The notes under the pieces: generated by a model
Told to the model about the DNA's origin: nothing
Seen by the model: only the letters and a program-made list of their open reading frames with translations
Database searches by the model: none
In this document: in pieces, positions 42,705 to 51,505 of the stretch
Position numbering within the stretch: the first letter of the stretch is position 1
Layout: every line of letters starts with the position of its first letter
NCBI RefSeq assembly: GCF_900105355.1
Contig: NZ_FNSC01000001.1
Span: 310,001-374,000 of the forward strand
DNA: 64,000 bases
Direction: 5' to 3'
Source of the DNA: Pseudomonas anguilliseptica
Lineage (GTDB): Bacteria; Pseudomonadota; Gammaproteobacteria; Pseudomonadales; Pseudomonadaceae
Position numbers and translations under genes: made by a program

Positions 42705-43646
42705 CTAGCGCGCGTGGGGCAAAAAAACGTCAGCAAAAACCTGGCCACGCGGTAAACCCGCCAGATACAGGCGGCGCGCAAAGGTTTCGACGCTGTCGGG
42801 GGGGCCGCAGAGTAAGGCGACGGTTTGCCGTGAAACAAGGCGCAGTTCGGCCAAAGCAGCCGGCAACTCGGCCGCCACAAGCAGCTCGACCTGCAGCTGC
42901 GGATGGCTGGCCGCCAGCGCCTGCAAGGGCTCAGCCAGGTAATGCGCTGATGCATCGTGGGCCAGGTGAATAACCCGGATCGCACCCTGATGCTCCTGGC
43001 GTAGCGCCTCACGCAGCACCCCGTACAGCGGCGCCAGGCCGGTTCCGGCGGCCATCAGCCAGAGCGGACGGGCTTGCCAGTCCGGGTCATAGTGCAAGGC
43101 CGCGCCACGCAACTCGCCCAGACGCAGACCATCGCCCGGCTGAAACGCCCGCGCCGCGCTGGCAAAGGCGCCGCCATGACGGCAGTCGATATGGAACTCC
43201 AACCAAGGTTCATCGCCCGGCACACTGGCCAGCGAATAGGGCCGGGCAATGCCGTCCTCAGTCCAGAGTTGCAGGTGCTGGCCGGCGCTGTAGCGCAGTG
43301 GCCGCTGTGGGGTCAGGCGCAGACGCAACACATCGCTGCTGAGCCAGTCGCAACTGTGAATAACGGCTGGAGCCGCATCACGCAGCGGGTCGAACACTTC
43401 GATCTGCACGTCCTCGACTACCCGGCACTGGCAAGCCAGGCACCAACCCTGTTCACGCCGCGCAGCGTCCAGGGCTTCCGGCTTTGCATCAAACAGCTCG
43501 CCGCCCACACAGCGCACCAGGCAGGCATGGCAACTGCCCGCGCGGCAGCTGTAGGTCACGGCGATGCCGGCAGCCAGCAGGCTGTCCAACAGGTTACTGG
43601 CGGGGGCGACCTCAAGGCAGCGATCAGCGGCCCGTAACTCAGGCAT
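42705..43646 (-). CDS. [2Fe-2S] ferredoxin-NAD(P)H reductase fusion
   Basis: This is a flavoprotein reductase of 313 residues with an N-terminal plant-type ferredoxin domain. The iron-sulfur ligands are in YSCRAGSCHACLVRC and CLACQC. The FAD-binding motif is RPYSLASVPG, and the NAD(P)-binding part has LMAAGTGLAPLYGVL and ALLCGPPDSVE. The layout matches CDP-6-deoxyglucoseen reductase/phenol-hydroxylase reductase types. The start MPELRAADR follows GGGAGG at 6 nt and overlaps the GGDEF gene stop by 8 bp, so the two are coupled. The electron acceptor is unknown. Confidence 0.88.
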   Translation of the reverse strand: MPELRAADRCLEVAPASNLLDSLLAAGIAVTYSCRAGSCHACLVRCVGGELFDAKPEALDAARREQGWCLACQCRVVEDVQIEVFDPLRDAAPAVIHSCDWLSSDVLRLRLTPQRPLRYSAGQHLQLWTEDGIARPYSLASVPGDEPWLEFHIDCRHGGAFASAARAFQPGDGLRLGELRGAALHYDPDWQARPLWLMAAGTGLAPLYGVLREALRQEHQGAIRVIHLAHDASAHYLAEPLQALAASHPQLQVELLVAAELPAALAELRLVSRQTVALLCGPPDSVETFARRLYLAGLPRGQVFADVFLPHAR

Positions 43647-44754
43647 CCACATCCTCCCAGGTCGCCGCGCAACGGTTACGCCCGTCGCGTTTGGCCTGGT
43701 ACAGCGCCTGATCGGCACGTTGCAGGGCTTCGTCGAGATCATCGTGCACGGTCAGCAGGGTCATGCCGATGGACACGCTCAGACTGGCTACCTTCACGCC
43801 CAGCGGCTCGGCGCGGCTAAAGGCCTCACGCAGACGCTCGCAGCAGGCGGTGAACTGATCAGCTTCGGTATTGGGCAACAACAACACAAATTCCTCACCG
43901 CCGTAGCGGGCTACCACATCACCATCGCGCAAGCAGGCGCGGGCGACGGCGGCGAACGTCTGCAGAACCCGATCCCCTGCGGCGTGGCCGTGAATATCGT
44001 TGATCCGCTTGAAATGATCCAGATCGAGCAACGCCAGGCCATGCTGGCGCCCATGATGCAGCCCTTCCAACTCGCGGCTGGCCAGACGCAGAAAGTGCCG
44101 ACGGTTGCACAGCCCGGTCAATTCATCGGTGGCGGCCAAGTCTTCCAGCTGACGCATCATGCCACGCAGCGTGTCCTGATGCGCCTGCAGGGCAAAACGC
44201 CGCTGGCGCATGGCCTGGGCGTAACTGGCAAACAGGCACAGCCAGACCAGCACCACCGCCAGTACGCACGCCTGCATCAACGCCACGCGCGGCTCGCTCA
44301 GCTGCAGGGTATAGGCTTCATACAGGTTCAAGCCGGCAAAGCCGAAAAAGGCAAACAGCGCGCAACGGGCGAAGACCCGCGGCGGCAACTGAAACACGCC
44401 GAACAGCAGAATCAGCAGATAGATCACCAGCATGCTGCCGCGGCCTTCGCTGAACAGCGACAGCAGCACGGTCAGCCAGGCCAACGCCACCAGCACCTGG
44501 GGTTCAGTCAGGCTGGGGTCGGCCAAACGCAGATTGAGGCGGGACAGAAACAGCCCGAGAAACGCCAGCTGGCTAAGCGCGGCCAGGGCAGTGATGGTCA
44601 AAGTGGTTAGGAGAGAGGCATGAAACAGCCCAGCAAATACGCCGATCCAGCACAACAGCCCAGTCAGTGCATAGGTGGCCACTGCCATGCCGAAACGCTT
44701 CAGCAGCAGGCTTTGCAGAGTTCGCTGGGTTACCCGCTGGCTACTTAGGCTCAT
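43639..44754 (-). CDS. Membrane GGDEF-domain diguanylate cyclase
   Basis: The protein makes cyclic di-GMP from two GTP. The start MSLSSQRVTQRTLQS gives 371 residues. Six hydrophobic segments span roughly residues 20-195, with no recognised sensor domain. The GGDEF domain begins near DELTGLCNRRHFLRLASREL and has the active-site loop VARYGGEEFVLLLPN, with catalytic GGEEF. An inhibitory RxxD site five residues before the loop is not obvious. It is followed, with an 8-bp overlap, by the ferredoxin-reductase gene. Confidence 0.93.
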   Translation of the reverse strand: MSLSSQRVTQRTLQSLLLKRFGMAVATYALTGLLCWIGVFAGLFHASLLTTLTITALAALSQLAFLGLFLSRLNLRLADPSLTEPQVLVALAWLTVLLSLFSEGRGSMLVIYLLILLFGVFQLPPRVFARCALFAFFGFAGLNLYEAYTLQLSEPRVALMQACVLAVVLVWLCLFASYAQAMRQRRFALQAHQDTLRGMMRQLEDLAATDELTGLCNRRHFLRLASRELEGLHHGRQHGLALLDLDHFKRINDIHGHAAGDRVLQTFAAVARACLRDGDVVARYGGEEFVLLLPNTEADQFTACCERLREAFSRAEPLGVKVASLSVSIGMTLLTVHDDLDEALQRADQALYQAKRDGRNRCAATWEDVDA

Positions 44755-45042
44755 GGGTTTATGGGCTCCGTCCCATGCTGGCATCTAGCCGCCACTGTAC
44801 CCCTGTGATCACCGAATGCCTAGGCCGCTGCCGCGTCATTAGTCGGCTCAAACAGCCGACCAGCGACCATGGTCTGGGGCGGCACAGGTGTCCGCCTGAC
44901 GGCGTGCGCGGTATACTGCCGCGCCTTTTTATCTTGTGCTTTGGCCTTGTCCTTTGACCTTGATAGCCCTGCGCCGGGCCATGACCCAGCGCTGTTCGAA
45001 GTTCCTGCCCTACTCCTACCCCTAGAAAAAGGAGCGCCAAGC

Positions 45043-46566
45043 ATGACCGTGATCAAGCAAGACGACCTGATCCAGAGCGTCGCCGACGCCCTGCAGTTCA
45101 TCTCCTACTACCACCCCGTCGACTTTATCCAGGCCATGCATGAGGCCTACCTGAAGGAAGAGTCGCCAGCCGCACGCGACTCCATGGCGCAGATCCTGAT
45201 CAACTCGCGCATGTGCGCCACCGGCCACCGGCCGATCTGCCAGGACACCGGCATCGTCACCGTATTTATCCGCGTCGGCATGGACGTGCAATGGACCGGC
45301 GCGACCATGAGCGTCGACGACATGATCAACGAAGGCGTACGCCGCGCTTACAACCTGCCGGAGAACGTGCTGCGCGCTTCGATCCTTGCCGACCCAGCTG
45401 GCGCGCGCAAGAACACCAAGGACAACACCCCGGCGGTGATCCACTACTCCATCGTCCCCGGCGACAAGGTGGAAGTGGACGTCGCAGCCAAAGGCGGCGG
45501 CTCCGAGAACAAGTCGAAGATGGCCATGCTCAACCCGTCCGACTCCATCGTCGACTGGGTACTCAAGACCGTGCCGGAAATGGGCGCAGGCTGGTGCCCG
45601 CCAGGCATGCTCGGCATCGGCATCGGCGGCACCGCCGAGAAAGCCGCAGTCATGGCCAAGGAAGTGCTGATGGAGCACATCGACATCCATGAGCTGCAAG
45701 CCCGTGGCCCGCAGAACAAGATCGAAGAAATGCGTCTGGAGCTATTCGACAAGGTCAACCAGCTGGGCATCGGCGCCCAGGGCCTCGGTGGCCTGACCAC
45801 CGTGCTCGACGTGAAGATCATGGATTACCCGACCCACGCCGCCAGTCTGCCGGTGTGCATGATCCCCAACTGCGCCGCCACCCGTCACGCCCACTTCGTG
45901 CTAGACGGCAGCGGCCCGGCCGAACTGGAAGCGCCGGACCTGTCCGCCTACCCGGAAATCGTCTGGGAAGCCGGCCCGAGTGCCCGCCGCGTTGACCTCG
46001 ACACCCTGACGCCGGAAGACGTACAGAGCTGGAAGCCGGGCGAAACCGTATTGCTCAACGGCAAAATGCTCACCGGCCGCGACGCCGCGCATAAGCGCAT
46101 GGTCGACATGCTGAACAAGGGCGAAGAGCTGCCGGTCGATCTCAAAGGCCGCTTTATCTATTACGTTGGCCCGGTCGATCCGGTGCGCGAAGAAGTGGTC
46201 GGCCCAGCTGGCCCGACCACAGCCACACGGATGGACAAGTTCACCCGGCAGATCCTCGAAAGCACTGGCTTGCTGGGCATGATCGGTAAATCCGAGCGCG
46301 GCCCGATTGCCATCGAAGCGATCAAGGACAACAAGGCCGTGTACCTGATGGCCGTTGGCGGCGCTGCTTATCTGGTGGCTCAGGCGATCAAGAAATCGCG
46401 CGTGGTGGCCTTCGCCGAACTGGGTATGGAAGCCATCTACGAGTTCGACGTGAAAGACATGCCCGTTACCGTGGCGGTCGACACCAAGGGCGAGTCGGTG
46501 CACATCACCGGCCCAGCAATCTGGAACAAAAAGATCCACGACAGCCTGGCCGTCGAGATCAAGTAA
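45043..46566 (+). CDS. fumA: Fumarate hydratase, class I ([4Fe-4S])
   Basis: The enzyme interconverts fumarate and malate in the TCA cycle using an oxygen-sensitive iron-sulfur cluster. The start MTVIKQDDLIQSVADALQ follows AAAGGAG and gives 507 residues; longer in-frame starts are not conserved. The likely cluster cysteines are Cys66 (PICQDTG), Cys185 (GWCPPG) and Cys277 (PNCAATRH). Their spacing matches that known for class I fumarases. GLGGLTTVLDVKIMDYPTHA and the C-terminal GGAAYLVAQAIK are also typical. It ends at a strong terminator. Confidence 0.95.
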   Translation: MTVIKQDDLIQSVADALQFISYYHPVDFIQAMHEAYLKEESPAARDSMAQILINSRMCATGHRPICQDTGIVTVFIRVGMDVQWTGATMSVDDMINEGVRRAYNLPENVLRASILADPAGARKNTKDNTPAVIHYSIVPGDKVEVDVAAKGGGSENKSKMAMLNPSDSIVDWVLKTVPEMGAGWCPPGMLGIGIGGTAEKAAVMAKEVLMEHIDIHELQARGPQNKIEEMRLELFDKVNQLGIGAQGLGGLTTVLDVKIMDYPTHAASLPVCMIPNCAATRHAHFVLDGSGPAELEAPDLSAYPEIVWEAGPSARRVDLDTLTPEDVQSWKPGETVLLNGKMLTGRDAAHKRMVDMLNKGEELPVDLKGRFIYYVGPVDPVREEVVGPAGPTTATRMDKFTRQILESTGLLGMIGKSERGPIAIEAIKDNKAVYLMAVGGAAYLVAQAIKKSRVVAFAELGMEAIYEFDVKDMPVTVAVDTKGESVHITGPAIWNKKIHDSLAVEIK

Positions 46567-46582
46567 GCCCTGCGACACCCCC

Positions 46583-46613
46583 AACAAACCCGGCCACGTG
46601 CCGGGTTTGTTGT
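46583..46613 (+). terminator. Terminator downstream of fumarase
   Basis: AACAAACCCGG and CCGGGTTTGTT form a perfect stem around a 7-nt loop, 16 bp after the stop. Confidence 0.85.
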
Positions 46614-46910
46614 TCCAGCGCCCACGAACCCAGCCTCAGAGTAAGCAGCCAGCCAGGCTGTGAACCACCCAGTAAGCTGCGCATAAATACCAACCATCCA
46701 TCCCGCAACCCGCCGCCGAGTGAACTCCCCGCGTTCGCTAAGTGTCTGTCTGCTGTCGGCCCGCCGGGTGGATTGCATGGCCATTGGCCCAGCGCGCAGC
46801 TGCATCGCGCCGCACCATCCCGACCGCCCAACAGCTTGCGGCCATGCGCCGGGCCAGCACTTATCGCACCCGCCTGAGGGTTTGTTTAATCGCCATGTGA
46901 AGATTGCCCC
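46614..46910. other. Intergenic region without a visible gene
   Basis: I see no convincing ORF, RNA or repeat in these 297 bp. The promoter of the SH3-like gene is presumably at the right end. Confidence 0.5.
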
Positions 46911-47474
46911 ATGCACCTACTCCGTCATCACGCCACGCCCTTTCCCCCTCTGCAAAAGCTGGTTCTTGCAGCCTGCCTGCTGGCAAGCGCCAGCAACTCC
47001 CACGCTGCAGAAAATGCCAGCAACAACCGTTGGGTCAGCGACAGCCTGCACACCTATGTACGCAGCGGCGAAACCGGCGGCGCGGTATGGATCGCCAACC
47101 GCGACCTGCAAGGCGTACCCGGCCAGGCCGAGCGCCTGCCGCAGTTGGAACAGCAAGTGGCCGAACTGAGCGCCGAACTGGCAGGCATCAACGACACCTG
47201 GAAAACCCGCGTGCAAGGCATGCAGGAAACCCTCAACTCACGCAAAACCCTGATCGACGAACTGCAAACCGCGCGCTCGACGCTGGACAGTGAGCTAAGC
47301 CAGACCAACTCCGAACTGCGCGCACTGCAAGCGCAACTGGGCGAGGAAAACCAGCAGGTACTGATGCGCTATATGGCCTACGGTGGCGGTATCGCCGGCG
47401 CTGGGCTGCTCGCGGGGCTGATTCTGCCGACCATGCTGCGGGTACGGCGTAAGCGCAATGATCAGTGGGTTTGA
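46911..47474 (+). CDS. SH3-and-anchor (YgiM-type) protein with a collapsed SH3 domain
   Basis: The family TIGR04211/YgiM has a signal peptide, a bacterial SH3 domain, a coiled coil and a C-terminal membrane anchor. This 187-residue protein has a signal peptide (residues ~1-32), then WVSDSLHTYVRSGETGG and AVWIANRDLQGVPGQAERLP. These match the first and last parts of such an SH3 domain with most of the middle missing. A coiled coil covers about residues 75-145, the anchor YGGGIAGAGLLAGLILPTML follows, and the tail is basic. I infer an in-frame internal deletion. The gene is otherwise intact, so a shortened envelope protein may be made. Confidence 0.75.
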   Translation: MHLLRHHATPFPPLQKLVLAACLLASASNSHAAENASNNRWVSDSLHTYVRSGETGGAVWIANRDLQGVPGQAERLPQLEQQVAELSAELAGINDTWKTRVQGMQETLNSRKTLIDELQTARSTLDSELSQTNSELRALQAQLGEENQQVLMRYMAYGGGIAGAGLLAGLILPTMLRVRRKRNDQWV

Positions 47475-47666
47475 GTATTGGCTAGATAAACGTCCCGACA
47501 ATCTGAAATATGGGAGCCCGCGGCAGCCTGGCCTTTGAGACCAAGCGGTCCTCCATAGCGGACAGTACAAACAAACTTCCATCAGCCGCCTGAGCGCGAT
47601 TTCAAGGCCAATACTCTCAATCGTGCAGGGGCATGATCGCACCCGACTACGACGAGAGCAGTGCAC

Positions 47667-48807
47667 ATGTCTGACAACGAAAACTACAGGCGCACCGAGA
47701 AGGCGGAAGACGAGTCTGAAATGCAACCTCCGGCAACCCTAAGCAGGGACGACTTTCCTGCCTGGCGTTCCCCACGCGAGGTGCAGTCCGGCCCAGAGTC
47801 ACTGGACAACCCAGCGTGGCATTGGCTCGTGCATACGCGGCTTTCGGCATATAGCGGTAACGAAATATTTAAAGGCCCTTCATCGTACGAAGCCGGGCCG
47901 ATGTGGTGCTTTGATCGTTTCGGGATGTCACAGACCACCCTGCCTGACGGGCGTGTTGTGTATGTCGGTGGCGAGCATGAAGACCACTATGACCCGGACT
48001 TTTATATCTATAACGATGTGGTCGTCATCAATCCAGACGGCACTATCCATATACGCGGCTACTCAAGGGATCATTTCGCGGCCACCGACTTTCACTCCGC
48101 CACTCTGGTCGGAAACTCACTTCTGATTATTGGCTGCCTTGGCTATCCCGCTGACCGAACCGCAGGCGTCACACCTGTTTATCGTCTGTCGTTAGACACT
48201 TGGTGTATTGAGAGCGTGGCCACTGATGGCCAGTCGCCTGGTTGGATTCACGGCCATACCGCAGAGCTTTCCGAGGATGGCCATTCTGTTGTGGTCACAG
48301 GAGGCACCTGCTGGCTTGGTGAAAACCGCTCGATGATTGAAAACATCGATAGCTGGTCGCTTGATGTCCGCTCGGGACGCTGGACCCGGCTGACCTCGCT
48401 CGACTGGCAGCAATGGTCAATCCGCCGCATTGATCGGAAAGTTAACCGCCTGCGGGACCTGCGGCGAGCCCTTTGGTCTCATGAGAATCCCCATCTCGGT
48501 ATCACACACGATTGGAAGTTCGAAGGTGCCCCGAACTTCGTCGAGCTAGCCAAGCTCTATCGAATCGATGATGACGCGCCACCGCCTACTGAAGGTGATG
48601 GATGCGACGAGTACAACGTGGCCGTGGATGGAGTCACCGTGCGCTTCACTGAAGGAATGTTCAGCATTAATGCTAGTGAAGGGACACCTGCCCCAAGAAC
48701 GCCTGGAGGCGCTTCAAGCTCGCACGCTGGCTACACTGGCTAAGTTGGACGGAGTCGAGTGGGGAATTGAGCCTATTCCTACGCTACCTAACAGCGGTTC
48801 TACCTAG
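47667..48807 (+). pseudogene. Kelch-like protein gene with a 3' frameshift
   Basis: The frame from 47667 gives kelch-like beta-propeller repeats: MWCFDRFGMSQTTLPDGRVV with YVGGEHEDHYDPDF, then VIINPDGTIHI-like and TAELSEDGHSVVVTGGTCW blades. After FTEGMFSIN (near 48671) the frame ends within about 25 unconserved-looking residues at 48743. The next frame, one base further, gives LVKGHLPQERLEALQARTLA and then DGVEWGIEPIP to 48807. This reads as the natural C-terminus, so one extra base near 48672 is inferred. The protein's function is unknown. It sits at the edge of the accessory region. Confidence 0.7.
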
Positions 48808-48844
48808 AGATCGAATATCTGAACGCAGAAAGACGCCCTATGGC

Positions 48845-49012
48845 CTAATCATCCCGCGTCAGCACTTCCAGCAACTCAATCTCGAAGATCAGATTGGAGT
48901 GCGGTTTGATATGCGCGCCGAACTGGCGTTCGCCATAGCCCAGGTGCGACGGCACAAAGAGTTTGCGCTTGCCGCCGACTTTCATACCCATCAGGCCCTG
49001 GTCGCAACCTTT
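48845..49012 (-). pseudogene. FKBP-type peptidyl-prolyl isomerase, 3' fragment
   Basis: Only the last ~55 residues of a small FKBP remain: GCDQGLMGMKVGGKRKLFVP, then a segment including GYGERQFGAHIKPHSNL, and the end FEIELLEVLTRDD. The family reads G-W-D-Q-G at the start of this stretch; here it is GCDQG. Sequence upstream of 49012 is unrelated to FKBP, so the 5' half is missing. The break lies about 170 bp from the IS5-family element and marks the left side of the accessory region. Confidence 0.85.
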
Positions 49013-49185
49013 ATGTTTAGTAAACAGGATTAGCACCATCACACCCCAGCACCAACCCAGCTACGCCAGTAGCCCTTAAACCCATCGTTTGGCTACCTAC
49101 AGCAGCGTATAAAGCGTTTTCTCTCTTTACGGGTACATAGATAGCCCTAAGCACCTAGCACGCTAAAACAAGGCTGCTTACCTAA

Positions 49186-50376
49186 GGATGGTCTGAAGTA
49201 GCCATGTATTTCTGGCTGACTTCAGCCCCGCCGATTTTGAAAGCGGCAAATCGATCAAAAACGATCAGATTACCCATTCATTTCTGTGTTTTTAGCCGCC
49301 GCGAGTAGCTCGCGGCAGCCATTTCCCGCATTACAGGCGCACCTCTCCTGCATTGGTCAGTAAATGTCGGCGTGCCATCCACAGGTTCGACAGCGCGAAC
49401 AGCGTCACCAGTTGCGCCGTGTTCTTGGCCAAGCCACGGAAGCGTGTCTTTACATAACTGAACTGACGCTTGATCACCCGGAACGGGTGCTCAACCTTGG
49501 CGCGCACCTGGGCCTTGGCCTTCTCGATCTTGCGTTTGGCTTTGTACAGCGGGCTGCTCTTACCCAGCTTCTTATAGGTGCTGCGGCGGGCAGCAACCTG
49601 CCAGATCACCTCGCGCCCATCATGTTCGGGGCGCTTTTCGACGCCGGTATAACCCGCATCGGCGCACACCACGTTTTCCTCGCCGTGCAGCAACTTGTCG
49701 ACCTGAGTGACATCCGCCACGTTGGCCGCCGTGCCTACCACGCTGTGTACCAGCCCCGACTCGTCATCCACGCCAATGTGCGCCTTCATGCCGAAGTAGT
49801 ATTGGTTGCCCTTCTTGGCCTGGTGCATCTCTGGGTCGCGTTTGCCGTCCTTGTTCTTGGTCGAACTCGGCGCATTGATCAGCGTGGCATCGACGATGGT
49901 GCCTTGGCGCAACGACAGGCCACGGTCGCCAAGATAGCCATTGATGACGGCCAGGATGCCGGCAGCCAACTCATGTTTCTCCAGCAGACGACGGAAGTTG
50001 AGGATGGTGGTTTCGTCGGGGATACGTTCCAGACTCAGCCCGGCGAACTGCCGCAGGATAGTGGTCTCGTACAGCGCTTCTTCCATCGCCGGGTCGCTGT
50101 AGCCGAACCAGTTCTGCATCAGGTGCACACGTAGCATCGCCATCAGCGGATAGGCCGGCCGACCGCCTTCACCCTTGGGGTAATACGGTTCGATCAGTGC
50201 GATCAAACCCTTCCACGGCACCACCCGATCCATCTCGATCAGGAACAACTCTTTGCGGGTCTGCTTGCGTTTGCCGGCGTACTCGGCATCGGCGAAGGTC
50301 ATTTGCTTCATCGGAAAACTCGGCGGGTGGCGTCCGGGCATTTTGCCAAAATCAGGAAGTCTTATTCAGAGTTTCC
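49186..50376 (-). mobile_element. IS5-family insertion sequence, complete
   Basis: The 1191-bp element is bounded by imperfect inverted repeats (left GGATGGTCTGAAGTAG, right GGAAACTCTGAATAAG read inward). It is flanked by a 4-bp direct repeat CTAA at 49182-49185 and 50377-50380, the target duplication expected of the IS5 group. One intact transposase gene fills it. Confidence 0.92.
49331..50311 (-). CDS. IS5-family transposase
   Basis: This is a DDE transposase of 326 residues, starting MKQMTFADAEYAGKRKQTRK. The N-terminal DUF772-type region includes PAYPLMAMLRVHLMQNWFGY. The acidic triad is seen in order: Asp in VDATLINAPSSTKNKDG, Asp in VCADAGYTGVEKR and Glu in RAKVEHPFRVIKRQF. The length and lack of frameshifts suggest an active enzyme. 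It is the only gene of the flanking insertion sequence. Confidence 0.95.
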   Translation of the reverse strand: MKQMTFADAEYAGKRKQTRKELFLIEMDRVVPWKGLIALIEPYYPKGEGGRPAYPLMAMLRVHLMQNWFGYSDPAMEEALYETTILRQFAGLSLERIPDETTILNFRRLLEKHELAAGILAVINGYLGDRGLSLRQGTIVDATLINAPSSTKNKDGKRDPEMHQAKKGNQYYFGMKAHIGVDDESGLVHSVVGTAANVADVTQVDKLLHGEENVVCADAGYTGVEKRPEHDGREVIWQVAARRSTYKKLGKSSPLYKAKRKIEKAKAQVRAKVEHPFRVIKRQFSYVKTRFRGLAKNTAQLVTLFALSNLWMARRHLLTNAGEVRL

Positions 50377-50427
50377 CTAAGACCTCAAGAAAAGATTCAT
50401 GTTTTTACACAAAACGCAAGATTTATC

Positions 50428-50455
50428 TTGACATAAAAAACGGTTGCTTTATACT
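50428..50455 (+). promoter_or_regulatory. Sigma-70-like promoter
   Basis: TTGACA (50428-50433) and TATACT (50450-50455) are separated by 16 bp, just inside the accessory region. Confidence 0.6.
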
Positions 50456-50669
50456 GCTTCTCACCGCTTTTTGAAAACACCACAGATCGCAGCAGTGGTG
50501 CAGCCACCGCAGATACGCCTGACACACCGCATAGACAGTTAGATGAAGAAGATCAAAAGAAAAGAGCAACAGCGATACCGAGTCGTACACATAAGCTGTT
50601 GTTGGCTGTCGGTAATCAGCGAAAGCCTGTTAATTTTTAGAGCAGACTGATTAACCAAACAAATAACGA

Positions 50670-50698
50670 TTGACTGATCGATAGAAAAATGGTATAAT
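50670..50698 (+). promoter_or_regulatory. Strong sigma-70-like promoter
   Basis: TTGACT (50670-50675) and TATAAT (50693-50698) are separated by the optimal 17 bp. No gene starts within 500 bp downstream, so it should make a long leader or a small RNA. Confidence 0.75.
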
Positions 50699-50822
50699 AT
50701 AGCTATCAGGCAATCTAAAGTTTCGATCGCTGTAATTACTTATAAAGTAACCATATTTGCTCAACAGCAGTAAACATGGGGACTGTAGAGCATTCAGCGT
50801 ACTAGATTAAAAAATAAATCAA

Positions 50823-50858
50823 AAATAGCTTGACAAGGCTTCATAAATAGCTTGACAA
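50823..50858 (+). promoter_or_regulatory. Direct repeat AAATAGCTTGACAA
   Basis: The 14-bp word occurs at 50823-50836 and 50845-50858. The 22-bp spacing is two helical turns, and each copy contains a TTGACA -35-like hexamer. It looks like a pair of operator sites or tandem promoters. Confidence 0.6.
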
Positions 50859-51147
50859 AAATCCACTTTTACTGATAGAGTGGTAATAGTAAATGAGAGT
50901 TTTTATATAAACCTCTCAACCCGAATTAGCTACCTCCTCCCCTGCTAATACCAACTCACTCCGGTGAGTTTTGTTGTTCTCTGTTCTCTCGCTCCAAATC
51001 GCTGCTTCTCATTGTTCTATTTCTTGCAAATGTCAGTGTGCGGTTTACCTCGACTGCATCAAAAGCACTGACAACCCCCGCTGACTGCTGGCCTTCTTCT
51101 CCAGCACCAGCACTTTAAACCAAAGCTTTGTACAAAGCTTTGTTATG

Positions 51148-51211
51148 GCTCACACATATTCCTATTTGGGTTATTTCAGGCACAAGGGCTGGAATATGTG
51201 TTGAGCTTTTT
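51148..51211 (+). terminator. Long hairpin with T-run before the small-gene cluster
   Basis: GCTCACACATATTCC and GGAATATGTGTTGAGC pair over 15 bp with one bulge and enclose a 28-nt loop; TTTTT follows. It can act as a terminator or attenuator 55 bp before the first gene. Confidence 0.65.
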
Positions 51212-51265
51212 GTTTGCCAATTCTCAGAAACACTTACCTAAACCCAACTCATTAAGGAGTTCTTA

Positions 51266-51505
51266 ATGCGCATCATCCTGCGCCCGTGTTTATTCTGCGG
51301 GCATGATATAGAGACAAAGCGAAGTCACACGATACTTCACAGCACTTGCCACGTTCCACACCATCGCTTGAAAAACAAACTCTTCCCCGACATGCCACCA
51401 GAAGAATTTAATGCTTTCTGTCGTGCAGAGTTAAAGGAAGGCCGACACCCCAACCCTAAACATAAAATCAACCAAAAATCAGAGGAACAACAATATGGGA
51501 CGTAA
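51266..51505 (+). CDS. Small Cys/His-rich protein, possible zinc knuckle
   Basis: This is a 79-residue protein starting MRIILRPCLFCGHDIETKRS. CLFC followed by HSTCHVPHH could bind one metal ion. The C-terminal third is polar and Lys-rich. GGAG lies 8 nt before the ATG, and the gene overlaps the next one by 11 bp. It opens the AT-rich gene cluster. I do not recognise a family. Confidence 0.65.
   Translation: MRIILRPCLFCGHDIETKRSHTILHSTCHVPHHRLKNKLFPDMPPEEFNAFCRAELKEGRHPNPKHKINQKSEEQQYGT

Larger units (their letters stand above)
50381..51265 (+). other. Promoter-rich AT-rich leader region without a gene
   Basis: These 885 bp between the IS element and the first small gene hold no ORF I can support. 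They contain two sigma-70-like promoters, a repeated TTGACA-bearing word, a small terminator-like hairpin at 50953-50978, the palindrome CAAAGCTTTG repeated at 51121 and 51134, and a long hairpin-plus-T-run near 51148-51211. The region may be a regulated leader, encode one or more small RNAs, or be an origin; the sequence does not decide. Confidence 0.7.

Noticed and set aside
47295..47726. Minus-strand gene opposite the SH3-like and kelch-like genes
   Set aside because: It overlaps two plus-strand genes and has no signals; judged a shadow frame.
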